Origin: Simmondsia chinensis
Lineage: Eukaryota; Streptophyta; Magnoliopsida; Caryophyllales; Simmondsiaceae
Direction of reading: 5' to 3'
Assembly: GCA_018398585.1 (NCBI GenBank)
Contig: JAGTTD010000013.1
Location: 7,474,492 to 7,538,491 of the forward strand
Length of the DNA: 64,000 nucleotides
The translations under genes and the position numbers were made by a program. A model generated the notes under the pieces. It saw nothing but the letters and a program-made list of their open reading frames with translations. It ran no database searches and had not been told where the DNA came from. Of this stretch, positions 11,640 to 21,964 are shown piece by piece (position 1 is the first letter of the stretch; every line of letters begins with the position of its first letter).

Positions 11640-12090
11640 GTTGTATTTTTATGGTATCATAGTCAAAACGCTACTCACTATCATTATTGGCATAACCTAC
11701 TCACAAATGTACTATTTGCTAACATTATTGGTTTACGCTACTCAATGACGCCACTCACATACGCTACTGACCATTTGTTGACATTGTTGGTAAATGCTAC
11801 TTGCAAACACTACTTACTACTTGTTAACCTGACTGGCATAGGCTACTCATCGATGCTACTCACAGACGATACTCACCATTTGTTAGCATTGTTGGTATAC
11901 GCTACTCAGTAATGCTACTCACCAATTACTTTTTATTGTGACTGATCTACGCAACTTATCAATGCTACTGACCACTTGGTAAAGTTATACGCTACTCATT
12001 GGCACCACTCACAAATGCTATTCACTACTCATTGATTGGCATGTGCTGCTCACCGCCAATTGTTTGCCACTTATTGTTGACATTTAATTT
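11640..12090 (+). repeat. Tandem array B, about 60-65-bp unit
   Basis: Degenerate direct repeats built on ggcatacgctactca, aatgctactcacca and tttgttaacattgtt. At least six units can be followed. The sequence is unrelated to array A. Confidence 0.75.
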
Positions 12091-12618
12091 ATGACATCTT
12101 GTACTTGTTAAGACTAGTCATGAACACTACTCAACCCGGTCTTACCGGGCACCTCATGGTACGCCAAATCAAGTTATTCAGCGTAGGGATGCTTTTTGAC
12201 GATGATAGAGTGGTTGTCAAGGCAATGCCTCTTTTTGGCATGACTAGCCAAGATTGCTTCTAGACGCCATCTTCCCACACAGCGCAAAGAGCACCACTAA
12301 GCTTCCACATGCTTTGGTTATTCTTAAAGAAGACATTAGCCATGACAACAGAAGAAAATGATATGCATTTCAAGTTGAATCTTTGTTAACAAAAAAGGAG
12401 CCAACCGACTTATATTTGATCCACTTTACAACTAGGGAGCAAAAAGGGGGACTAAATCTTGTCTATTGGCCACCAAAACATCCTATAAGCCTAACTAAGG
12501 GTGACTCTTCAATCTTTATCATTAGCTGGTGAACTCGAGCCGTGCTTCCCTTCATCCTCAATCTCCTTGCTAACTTCCTCCGCTGCCTTCTAGAGCAGGG
12601 TTGTGTCAAGTTAAGGGG

Positions 12619-14478
12619 CTATGCTCTGAACTTTTTCTTGAAATTTTGATAACGCCTCTCTAGCCTCGCCCAGTACACGTGAGATATTAACTCGTAGAAA
12701 TCCAAGCTAGCAAGGTAGTCTTCCACCACTTCTTCACTTGCAGCCACTAATCGGACTTGCAAATTAGCCAGATAATCTTCAAGTTTGCTCCTTGACTCTT
12801 AGGATGCATTCCTTCTCGTTTGAGGATGCTTCAAGCTTGCCAACTTTGCTCCTAAGTTCTTCAAGTGCCTTGGACTTACATTCATCTGAATCTTGTAGCA
12901 TCATGAGTGAAGCCAAGAGGGAGGCATTCTCATCTTGAAGATGTTGAACCTGTGCAACCTTGTCAAGGAATTCCGACCACAGAGATCTGATTTTGCTTAA
13001 GCCCTACAGTACACAATCCCAAATAGGAGAGATACTAACTAGTTAAGGTAGAAAGATAGGGAGTCTTCTCACCTGTGATAGGTGTGCCGCCATCTCACCC
13101 CTGGGAATGTTTATGCCCTTCCTTAGTCTCCAGAGGGGATGAGCTCTCTCATACGGCGAAATACATGATCTAGATCACTTCTAAAAATAGATGACATGGG
13201 AAGGATAGGATCTCTTACCTCCACTCGTCCACTGCATAGCCGTATAACAAGAACTATCTCAGGAGCCCTAGAAGGAGAGGCTTGCGTAGTTTATAGTTTC
13301 GGGATTGCTGTACCATGCCTCATCCACCTTCGTCTCAACCGCAGTCTCTTCGCTAAGCCACGGCATCTCAGGGCTCTTCTTGCATCACCGTACCCTACAA
13401 GGTGGTTTCTCGATTACAGTAGTAGAAGATCGACGGGACGGTTTCTTAAGTGTTTTCTTTCCCCTTGCAATAGGGTGCCTCTTATGTCTTCTTTTCTCGG
13501 TAGGGATAGGAACTCTCTCATGTCCAATGTCTAGAGTTCTTCAGCTAACAAAAGAACAGAAATGTGTTCACCCATGATAAAAACCAAGTAAAACACACTA
13601 AATAGGAGACCATTGAGCCCAGCCTTGGTGAGGATTATCTCTTGCTGTAGTAGTTCCCGTGTAGCCAAGAACTTGTCCCCCATCAAATTCGTTGGTAGAG
13701 TAGTCATACACCACAAGTTTCTCCTTGGTCATGCTCTCCAACTCAGGTTGAGTCTGCTTGTTGACAACCCGCCAACCCGTAGGATATCAAGGGCGAATTG
13801 GCGCTTAACTCAAATAAACTTGCTCATGCACTTCTTTAGGTTGGAAGGATTACTCTTAATAAAGGTGGACCCACCCCTCCTCTCAAATGAGGTGCCACTT
13901 TTGAATTTTTTTGTTTTGAATAAAATATCGAACATTCAATGAGTGGGACGAAAGCCGTTCATAAAGCAACCAAGTAGAAAGCTGAAGATGTTTTTATAAA
14001 CATTTAGAGTCACTTGGAAATGGCACATGCTATATTGAAGTAAAACATTAGAAACAAAGAGTGGAATTAGGAATCGTAAACTTGCATTGAGTGCATCTAT
14101 TGTAATAAGGAAGAAGCCCCTTGGAGGAAAAAGCGGGCATCCATCTTCTTTAGGACCCTGAATCTAGAAATTATCCTGAAAATAATATCGAGCTTGTAGC
14201 ATAGCAACTCCTTGCTCGCCTTCAGTTTGAACCATGAACACATGAGGAGGACAAGCATTGAACGCTTCTAGAAACTCCTTTGCAAGCCCCACTTCCTCCA
14301 TTGACCAATTTGCCATAGGAGGATGAGGAGGAGTAGGTTTGGATGAATTTTCTTCTCCGGTAGGCTGCTCGGAGTGGGACACGTCCTCACGAACCCTCAA
14401 AACACTGCCTTCTTCTTCAGTGGGGATGCCCAGGGCGGCTCGCCTTCTCGCGGATTTCTCCAACACCCCTCTCGTCAA
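12619..14478 (-). pseudogene. Antisense gene: Transposase_28-type plus coiled coil
   Basis: Read on the minus strand, the start MTRGVLEKSARRRAALG (14478 downward) is followed by an acidic, proline-rich region. Next, after a stop at 14164, comes a stretch (about 14163-13770) with PLFPPRGFF, DALNASLRFLIPLFV and LNVYKNIFSFLLG. These fit the pattern of the Pfam family Transposase_28 (putative gypsy-type transposon). A basic segment lies at about 13490-13380, then ISPYERAHPLWRLRKGI and MAAHLSQ up to a GT donor at 13072-13071. A 69-bp intron (13072-13004) ends in CTGTAG, after which the frame resumes with GLSKIRSLWSEFL and a long coiled coil ending at a stop at 12619-12621. At least one nonsense codon and two frameshifts break it. 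The function of this family is unknown. Confidence 0.72.
13004..13072 (-). other. Probable intron in antisense gene
   Basis: On the minus strand CAG-GTGAGA marks the donor and tgtactgtag-GGC the acceptor. Removing the 69 bp joins two open stretches in the same frame. The unspliced sequence has stops in every frame here. Confidence 0.65.
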
Positions 14479-15043
14479 TCATTACTACAGGTAGAAGAGA
14501 AAAGAATGATCAAATGGGGAATCTCTCCTCAAATATAGATCCCCTGTCACTTCGCGAACTCACATTATAAAATTTGTGTTGGAATTGGCGGGAAAGCTTA
14601 GATATTAGATGGAGGAAGCATGACTATGGCTAGAAATTAGTTTTAGGGTTTCAAAACATTGGGTACAAGAAATGAAGAAGATGAAATGGGAAAGGGGTTT
14701 GCTATTTCAAAAGATTAATGGTTAAGATTGGGGCATGCTAAATGAAAGGCTGAGATTTAGCAAATCACTAATTGATTTGATAGCCCCTGACACGTTGGTC
14801 AATAGCCATCATCCCATTAACTTCGTGTGTTCCCAATAAGAAACCCACATAATACAAGTTCTCCTTCGCCAATATAGGAAGTTCGACCATACCAACTAAG
14901 CGAGATTACTCCACCTCCCTGCTTGCTGAGTTCGTTTGCACCCGCAACTCCTTGAGACAGCTTGGAGTATGTGCAAGGACGCCAAATCTTTTTGACGGGA
15001 TATGCACTCCATGGCCGAATGTGAACATGTCACTTTTGCCTAT

Positions 15044-15059
15044 GGAGTGGGGGGCTAGT
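15044..15059 (+). other. Polypurine tract of gypsy-like element
   Basis: ggagtggggggctagt directly precedes the right LTR. Confidence 0.6.
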
Positions 15060-15701
15060 TGTTGAGGAAATAAGTTGACCTTGCTGCTTTTCGGCTATGG
15101 AGTGGCGGGATGACCCTTAGCGGAGCATCCGCCAATAAAGAGTCCTGGTTACAGGGTGGTTTTTTAACTATGGAGCAACAACTGTGTCATGGGCAGCATA
15201 TCCACCTAAAGGGCAGTAGGTGAGCCCTTGGCGGCACACCTGTTAATGAGCCTGCGGGTAGACCCTTAGTAGCATACTCTTTGCAACATACTCTTAGCGG
15301 TGTAGGTGCACTCTTGGCATCATGACCCACCTGACAAGGTGTCAACTTGACTACGGCATTCCACTCCGCCAACGCCATCTAGTGCCTTGTGCCAAGGGCT
15401 ATTTGATTATGGCTTATCACCCTACCTATTTTACCCACAATCACAAGCTTCTCAGTACACCTTACTTTACCCACAAGGGAAAGCCGCCACCTGCCCAACC
15501 AACCAACATCTGCGACGTACCTTTGTTAACCTTTCTAAGTAAGCTCCCTTTAGCTATAAATAAAAGGACAGAGACTGCCCGCGGGGCGGGGGGCCGCAAG
15601 GTGAAATCACGATTATAAGTTGGTCCTTATTCCTTTCCCCAAATACAAGAGCTCGAGTCCGGCTCTTCCTTAAAAGAACCTACTCAATTTTTCCAAAAAT
15701 A
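15060..15701 (+). repeat. Right LTR of gypsy-like element
   Basis: About 642 bp, aligned along its length with 9513-10181. It ends aaaata where the left copy ends aaaca. Confidence 0.85.
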
Positions 15702-16156
15702 GATTGAACTTGGGTTAATCCTTTTAGGTATTTGGGTTTAATTTGGATTTGACCAATTTAACTTCTTTTCGACACACTTAACCTATTTATATAGACATGT
15801 TAGGTATTTGAGTGGTGTACTATTGTCATTATGTATAGATTTTTTTTGTAGCCTATCCCACATAAGATAATTTAAACTATATTTAATAATATTAATTTTA
15901 TAGTTTATTTTAAAAATTAAAATATGCCATGTATTTATTACTAGTATGAACCATTAAGTGTATTATTGACATGTTTGTAAGTTTACAAACTAACATTTGA
16001 TGGAAAAAATACCAATATAATTGGATTACCCGTTTAATTATTGGGTTGGGTCAAGGTTGAGAGTTCCTGACCCGTATAATATGTTTGGGTTGACACCATT
16101 CTAGGACCTCTCCCATAACATAAACACGACATAACATGACATCTTTGCTACCCCTA
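15702..16156 (-). repeat. Right part of interrupted dispersed repeat
   Basis: Continues the repeat begun at 9425. From gattgaacttgggtt to gctaccccta it aligns with the reverse complement of 45672-46170. Landmarks are cgacacactta, tatatagacatgttaggta, cataagataatttaaac and gttgagagttcct. The terminal accccta resembles hAT-type MITE ends, but the family is not established. Confidence 0.8.
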
Positions 16157-16199
16157 ATGAAAATCAAGGTATACTGAAAGAAATTCCAAAGCATAGAAG

Positions 16200-17623
16200 T
16201 AGTAAAAGAGCAAGAAAAGAAAAATCCTTCAGATTGGATTTCTACATAGTGAAGGAAATTATAGATATTATGGATATTCAAATTTCATATTGTTGCATCA
16301 TGGAAGTAGACCTTATGACTTATGAAAAGGATGCCAAATCTCAAGATGCCAAGAAAGAAGTTATAAAAGACGAATTCAATAATAGGTAAAAATACTTGGA
16401 ATCTGGTGGATCTCCCATCGAGAAGTAAGCCCTATAGGATGCAATTGGATGTTGAAAAAGAAGAATAAAATGTATGGAACTATTGATATGTTCAAAGCCT
16501 GATATTGGCAAAAGGATTTACCCAAAAACATGTAATAGATTATTTTGACACATATGCGCCAATGGAGAGAACAACAACAATTAGAGTGTAAATATAGCAC
16601 TTTCCTCAATATACAATTTAGAGATTCACGAAATGGATGTAGAAATGACATTCCTAAATGCCGAGTTAGAAAAGAGGTGTATATAAATAATCGGAAGGTT
16701 TTATTTGTCATTCTTGGACAAGAAAAGAAAGTGTGTAAGCTCATAAGATCATTGCATGCTAAAGCAAGTCCCAAAACAGCAACACAAAAGTTTGACCTAG
16801 TTGTTCTGACAAATGGATTTAAAACAAATGAGTCAAGAAGAGCGTGTATAGCAAAATTTGATAACGGTAAAAGTTTCATTTTATATTTTTATGTCAATGA
16901 CATGCCCATTTGGTATTGATATAGAGCAAGTTGAAAGAACTAAAAATTTCATCCAAATGATTCTTGGATTAAGAGTAGTAAGAGATGGTAATTTGTTGTC
17001 CTTAATCTATTCTCACTATATTGTGGATGTGTTGAGGAAGTTTAATTGCTTTGACTGTGCTCCTGCATCGACATTGATGGTTCCCAATATTAAACTTGTA
17101 TCAAATAAAAACAAACTAGTGCACAATTGGAATATGAACTCATAAGATGTCTCATGTATGCTATGACTAGCACAAGGCTGGATATAGCATCTGCTATGAA
17201 AAGCAAAGTTGATACACTAGCAATCCAAGTAAGTTTCACTAGCATGTGGTGCATGGAGTTCTAAAGAAAACCATGGACTGTGGAATTCATTATGATGGGT
17301 ATCATATTCCATTAGTAGAATAATCTAATGCCGGTTTTATTTCTGATAAAGAAGATTATCTCTACAAGCAACTCTATGTTCTTGCTTGGTGGGGGTGCTG
17401 TCTCCTGAGGATCTAAGAAACAAACTTATATGACAAATTCCACCATGATGGCTAGTTTGTATAGATCTACAAGAAAAAAAGTAGATCGTGGTTAAAGGAG
17501 TTGTAATATGAGACTTCTTTTGTGGCCTAAGCCGATTTCACCAATTTCTATCCATTGTCGTAGTAAAACTATGCTTTCAAAGGTATACAATGGGAAGTCC
17601 TGATGTGAATATTAAGAAATATT
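16200..17623 (+). pseudogene. Copia RT and RNase H relic, 5' part
   Basis: Heavily decayed pol of a second copia lineage. It reads with frameshifts: IKDEFNN and PIGCNWMLKKK (about 16365-16470), QEKKVCKLIRSLHAKA (about 16720), KFDLVVLTNGFKTNES (about 16790), FYVNDMPI for the catalytic YVDDM (about 16887), then LRKFNCFDCAP (about 17030), RCLMYAMTSTRLDIA (about 17140), and an RNase H part with GGAVS/SKKQT-like remnants (about 17350-17430). It stops abruptly near 17623. Its missing end reappears at 20885-21040, after the inserted minus-strand element. Confidence 0.8.
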
Positions 17624-17624
17624 A

Positions 17625-17728
17625 TGGCATACCATACTAGGGTGGCATACATTGTATATATAGAAGTAAGAATACAAGATGAGATAAAACAAACCCAATC
17701 ATGATTGAGTTAGATCAAATAATTAAAA

Positions 17729-17770
<42 letters not shown>

Positions 17771-17806
17771 AACAGTAAATCTAAATTTAAGCTAATCTGT
17801 TTGGTA
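17625..17806 (-). repeat. LTR of nested copia (left)
   Basis: Shares gcatacat, taagaatac, gataaaacaaaccca, gattgagttagat and taagctaatct with 20675-20880. It includes a TA microsatellite at about 17739-17768. Confidence 0.6.
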
Positions 17807-20640
17807 TTAGGTGTGTATCTAATATGTAGGTCTCCCTTGAGCACCTTCTCTCTAACATAATGAAAACCGACATCAGCATGTTTGCTACCGTCACTGGAGA
17901 TTGGGTTAGCTGCAATATAAGTTGTAGAGACATTATCACAGTAAAGAATAATAGGTCCAGCAAGACATAAACTAAGATTCTGCATGAGGTATAGAATCCA
18001 GTCACGTTCAGCAACAGCACGAGCCACTGCTTGACATTCAGACCTGGTCATGGACTTGGCAACAGTAGATTTTTTCCTTAGCAGACTGTGAGATCAACCT
18101 AGGTCCGATGAATAACACATATTTAGTGGTAGAACACCTAATATTAGGACAACCACCCCAATCAACATAAACAAATGTAGTAATAGTAGTATCGGAGCCA
18201 AGTTGGATGGTTAGGTCGTGATCAGACATAAGCTTTAGGTACCACAATATCAAGTTTACCATCATTCAACGTGCAAATTGGCCTTGTATTTGCAGAAGCG
18301 ATCGATGGACAGACCTTTGGTAAAAATGTTGGCTACATGTTTGGTATAAAGTGTGTATCGAACCTGGAGATCTCCCTTGAGCACCTTCTCTCTAACATAA
18401 TGAAAATTGACATCAACATATTTGCAACAATTATTGGAGATTGGGTTAGCTGCAATATATGTAGTAGAGACATTATCACAGTAAAGAACAATACATCCAG
18501 TAAGACATAAACCAAGATCCTGCATGTGGTATAGGATCCAATCACATTCGACAACAGCACGAGCCATAGCTTGATATTCAGACTAAGTCATGGACTTGGC
18601 AATAGTAGGTTGTTTCTTAGCACGCTATGAAATCAACTTAAGTCCGATAAATAACGCATTTTCTAATGATATAGGACAACCACCCCAATCAGCATAAGCA
18701 AATGCAGTAATAGTAGTACATGAACCTAGTTGGATGGTTACATTGTGATCGGGCGTAAGCTTTAGGTTTTGCAGTATTCGGTTTACCATCATCCAATGAG
18801 AGGACGTAGCAGCATGCATAAATTGGGAAACACAGTTAATAGCATAGGAAATATCAGGCTAAGTCATGATGAGATACTAAAGGGTCCCTACCGCACTCCG
18901 ATACTCAGGAAGGTTAGCAAGTAAGCCCCCTTCAATTATTGAAAGTGGAGCTTGAGTTGTGATTGGTGTTTGAACAAGTTTGATTCAAGCGTGTCAATTT
19001 TAATAATAGATCCAGAGTATATTTGTATTGAAATAGAAAAAGTCCCTATCCACTTCGCTTGGCTTCAATCCCAAGAAAATATTGTAAATGTTCTAAATCT
19101 TTCATTGCAAATTGTTGTGATAGTGCTTAACAAAAGAAGGTAAGTAGTGAGGAGTTAGAACCTTTCAAATAATGTCATCAACATAAAGAAGAAGACAAAG
19201 TAAGTCCACCGAAGTTCGAAGAATAAAGAGAGAGGGTTTTGCATGACTAGAACGCATGACTAAATAGGAACATACTGAACCTATAGAACCAAGCTCGAGG
19301 TGCTTTTTTAAGATCATATAGTGCTTTGCGAAGATGACAAACATGATTAAGAAACTTAGGGTGAACAAAACCTGGTGGTTATTTCATATAGACTTCCTCA
19401 TTATGATATCCATGAAGAAACGCATTCTTAACATCTAGTTGTCGAATAAGCCACTCATTTTTGATAGCTAGAGCTAAGATGAACCTGATTGTTGTAGGTT
19501 TAACTACGGGACTAAATGTCTCAAAGTAGTCAATTCCTTCACGTTGATGACAACCTTGAGTGACTAGTCTGGCCTTAAAGCACTCAACGAACCCATCTTC
19601 TTTCTACTTAACTATACTTTTGTTTGTAGGTGCTACCAACCACATTTTGTTTAGGGTGAGGAGGGACAAGGTCTCAAGTATGATTTTGAGTAAGTGCATT
19701 AAATTCTTCAGTTATGGCCTATTGCCATTGGAGATTTTTAGCAGCTTGAGAAAAACATGTGGACCCTTGGATAACAGTGATTGTGGATAAGGATAGTATG
19801 TGCTTAGATTTATGGATTCCATCTTGGAGCCTAGTACGCATAAGGTGTGTGGTAGAAGGGTGAAAAGTAGTAGTTGAAGTGCTATGGGTAGAAGAGTCCT
19901 CATGAGGTGCGGTACAGCGTGGGTTTAGAGTAACCACTTGGTTCATAGTATCTTGTGTATTAAAGGTGGTAGCGGGCGCTGTGTTGGAGGCAACACACTG
20001 GGGTGGCCCATTGGCAACATCCGACGAGGGGATTTTCACTGCGGAAGTTGCTGGTGTGGTTTAGGTGATTGGTTGCAGGGTGGTGTGGGTGTAGCAGTGC
20101 TTGTGGTGAAAATGCAGTGAAAGTGAAGATGTGTTATCATAAGTGGAACCTCAAAAGACTGAGGTGTTGAAGATGCATCCGCATTTGCCAATATTAGGGA
20201 CTTATAAGGAAAACTAGTTTGAGCAAAATGAACGTTACGCTAATGTGAACACATCATGTTTTAGGATCATAACACCGATATCCTTTGTATCATGCAGCAT
20301 AGCTAAGAAAAATGCATGGAATGGCCCATGGAGCCAATGTGTAAGTGGTACGGGATGTGATGTTAGGATAACATGCGCACACAAATACGCAAAAAATAAA
20401 ATTATAATCAGGTAGTTTGTTAAACAGGTTTTCAAATGGAGAATTATTTTGCAAAATAGGTGTAGGCAATAGACTAATAATAAAACAGGCTTGCATCAGC
20501 CCAAAACTGAGTAAGGAGTTGAGCTTAGAAAAGTAGCTTCCGTATCATGTCATTTAATGTGCTGATACTTGTATTCCGGCTCCCCATTCTGTTGTGGGAG
20601 GAGGAAGGAGAAGCAGCCATAAGTTTTTAGGGTTTAGAGG
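17790..20640 (-). pseudogene. Nested copia pol with duplicated RNase H
   Basis: Minus strand. It begins near 20610 with an ATG (MAASPSS) joined to an integrase piece whose reading QQNG-type residues belong far downstream in normal copia. An integrase end follows (CACYPNITSR, near 20370; KGYR, near 20280). RT then has [10 protein letters not shown] and [15 protein letters not shown] (about 19570-19490), [12 protein letters not shown] (about 19430) and LLYVDDII at about 19165-19190. RNase H is present twice: once at about 18830-18262 (YCDNVSTTYIAANPIS, NFHYVREKVLKGDL, KHVANIFTKGL) and again at about 18258-17800. Frames change repeatedly. Confidence 0.82.
17810..18796 (-). repeat. Tandem duplication of RNase H segment
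   Basis: Units at about 17810-18268 and 18339-18796 align over about 458 bp, with shared blocks such as ctcccttgagcaccttctc and tgggttagctgcaatata. The second unit alone continues into the true 3' end of RNase H. The copies are visibly diverged, so the duplication is not recent. Confidence 0.85.
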
Positions 20641-20674
20641 ACAAGAGGGAAGGTAAGTTTTAGGGTTTCAATGA

Positions 20675-20880
20675 TTGATTAGGATGCCATACATTACATA
20701 TTATATATATATATATAAGAATACTAGGTGATATAAAGCAAACCCAATTGTGATTGAGTTAGATTTAAATAACCAAAAATACAATATACAAATATCGTAG
20801 ATCTAGATCTAAGATAATCTAAGATTACAATATATAAATATCGTAGATCTAGATCTAAGATAATCTAAGATTATCTCCTA
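20675..20880 (-). repeat. LTR of nested copia (right)
   Basis: Pairs with the left LTR. It carries its own 56-bp tandem duplication (atatcgtagatctagatc blocks at about 20795 and 20840), absent from the left copy. Confidence 0.6.
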
Positions 20881-20884
20881 ATAC

Positions 20885-21080
20885 GAAACACAATGAAGTT
20901 GGGCATAACTTTGTCAAACAACTAATTAAAAATGGGGTGATCAAGTTAGATCTAGTGGACCCTTTCACAAGAGCCTTGTTAGAGACATGGTGTTAAATAC
21001 ATCTAAGGGGATGGGTCTCAAACCCGTTAGTACAAATCACTAATGATGGACCCTCAACCCCACATTTGGTCCAAAATTAG
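20885..21080 (+). pseudogene. Copia RNase H relic, 3' part
   Basis: Resumes the plus-strand copia cut at 17623. VKQLIKNGVIKLD (about 20915), DPFTRAL (about 20960) and the SKGMGLKP block (about 21000) are the conserved end of copia RNase H, where relatives read ADPLTKGL and SRGMGLKP. Confidence 0.75.
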
Positions 21081-21460
21081 GCCCTAAGTGGAAGGAGGAA
21101 AAATCTATGATTAGAGTTATTACAAGCACTAAAAGTAAGAGTTACATTTCGGGTATAGCTTTTGGTGACCTGTAACTTCAGGAAAAGAGGGTGAGAAAAA
21201 CGCCTTTAATGTACACACTAAGAAGTATTGAGTGCTATTAGGGAGGAGATCAATGGGGTCTACATATATGAATGTGAAGTGTGGCCACTTTTAGAAGTTG
21301 GTGTTGGTCATTAGGCTTTGGGTCCAAAACACTCGTGAAAGAATACTGGACACAAGGCTTTGAACAATATTGGATGAGAAGAAAAAGCATGTGTAAAGAT
21401 AACATCTTCGGTATTTAATATATTCAATTAGTCAAATAGGATGTGTGGTTCAAATACGTT
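21081..21460. other. Probable decayed copia 3' flank or LTR
   Basis: No gene seen. By position it should hold the 3' LTR of the plus-strand copia relic, but I find no paired copy in the window to confirm it. Confidence 0.35.
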
Positions 21461-21472
21461 TTCTACTGTATC

Positions 21473-21738
21473 AACAACAACAACAACTACCAACAGACCT
21501 AATGCCTCAAGAGCTCCCACTGATGCGGGCTCTGGGAGGATGGATGTACGCAACCTTACCCCTTCAAGTTGTAACCTTGCCAAGAGATTGTTTTCGAGGA
21601 CCCCAACTTTATAGGGTTAGCAACACGAGGACTTCCCAGGAGGTCACCCATCTTGGTACTGCTCTCGCCCAAGCACACTTAACTTCGAAGTTCTAATGGG
21701 ATCCAGTACATTAGTGCCTGGTAAACAAACCCTACATC
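21473..21738 (-). mobile_element. SINE with complete 5S rRNA-derived head
   Basis: On the minus strand the element opens (21732 down to about 21612) with a near-complete 5S rRNA sequence. It includes the A-box/intermediate/C-box promoter region (gaagttaagtgtgcttgg, gatgggtgacctcctgggaa). A SINE-like body follows (cctcgaaaacaat, ggggtaaggttgcgtaca, cccgcatcagtgggagctc), then a ttg-repeat tail at 21473-21485. Imperfect 12-bp direct repeats ttctactgtatc (21461-21472) and ttctactgtgtc (21739-21750) flank it, as expected of LINE-mediated insertion. The 5S part is too diverged for a working ribosomal gene. The internal promoter looks largely kept. Confidence 0.85.
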
Positions 21739-21798
21739 TTCTACTGTGTCATTCTTATGAATTGTAATGTTTTTTCACTAAAGTGAAAGTTCAATCCC

Positions 21799-21964
21799 GA
21801 CACTTTCATTTGAGCATGAATACTTCCCCAACTTTCTAATATCTTGTACATTTGGAGACTTTCTATTTTCAAAATAGTGGGGACACTTTCATTTGAGCAT
21901 GAATACTTCCCAAACTTTCTGATATCTTGTACATTTAGAGACTGTATATTTTCAAAATAGTGGA
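21799..21964. repeat. Tandem duplication, 83-bp unit
   Basis: Two adjacent copies, 21799-21881 and 21882-21964, start gacactttcatttgagcatg and end caaaatagtgg. They differ at only a few positions. Confidence 0.9.

Larger units (their letters stand above)
9513..15701 (+). mobile_element. Gypsy-like LTR element with antisense gene
   Basis: Direct repeats of about 640-670 bp (9513-10181 and 15060-15701) flank a decayed gag, two tandem arrays and a minus-strand gene. No protease, integrase or RT is visible, so the copy is non-autonomous. Target duplication is ggttg (9508-9512) against gattg (15702-15706). It sits inside a dispersed repeat whose two halves rejoin when the element is removed. Additional antisense ORFs and internal tandem repeats are known in the Tat lineage of plant Ty3/gypsy elements. 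Placement in that lineage is inference, because no RT is left. Confidence 0.85.
17625..20880 (-). mobile_element. Minus-strand copia nested in another copia
   Basis: Related sequences at about 17625-17806 and 20675-20880 act as LTRs around a minus-strand pol fragment (integrase end, RT, RNase H). Gag, protease and most of integrase are absent. It lies inside the RNase H domain of the plus-strand copia relic. Exact ends and a target duplication could not be fixed because the LTR termini are degraded. Confidence 0.75.

Noticed and set aside
21612..21738. Functional 5S rRNA gene
   Set aside because: The 5S part carries several substitutions, is fused to a SINE body without a terminator and sits between target repeats, so it is a retroposed relic.
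21612..21738. Cassandra-type TRIM carrying 5S in its LTR
   Set aside because: There is no TG/CA LTR pair, primer site or purine tract around it. The tail and target duplications are those of a SINE.
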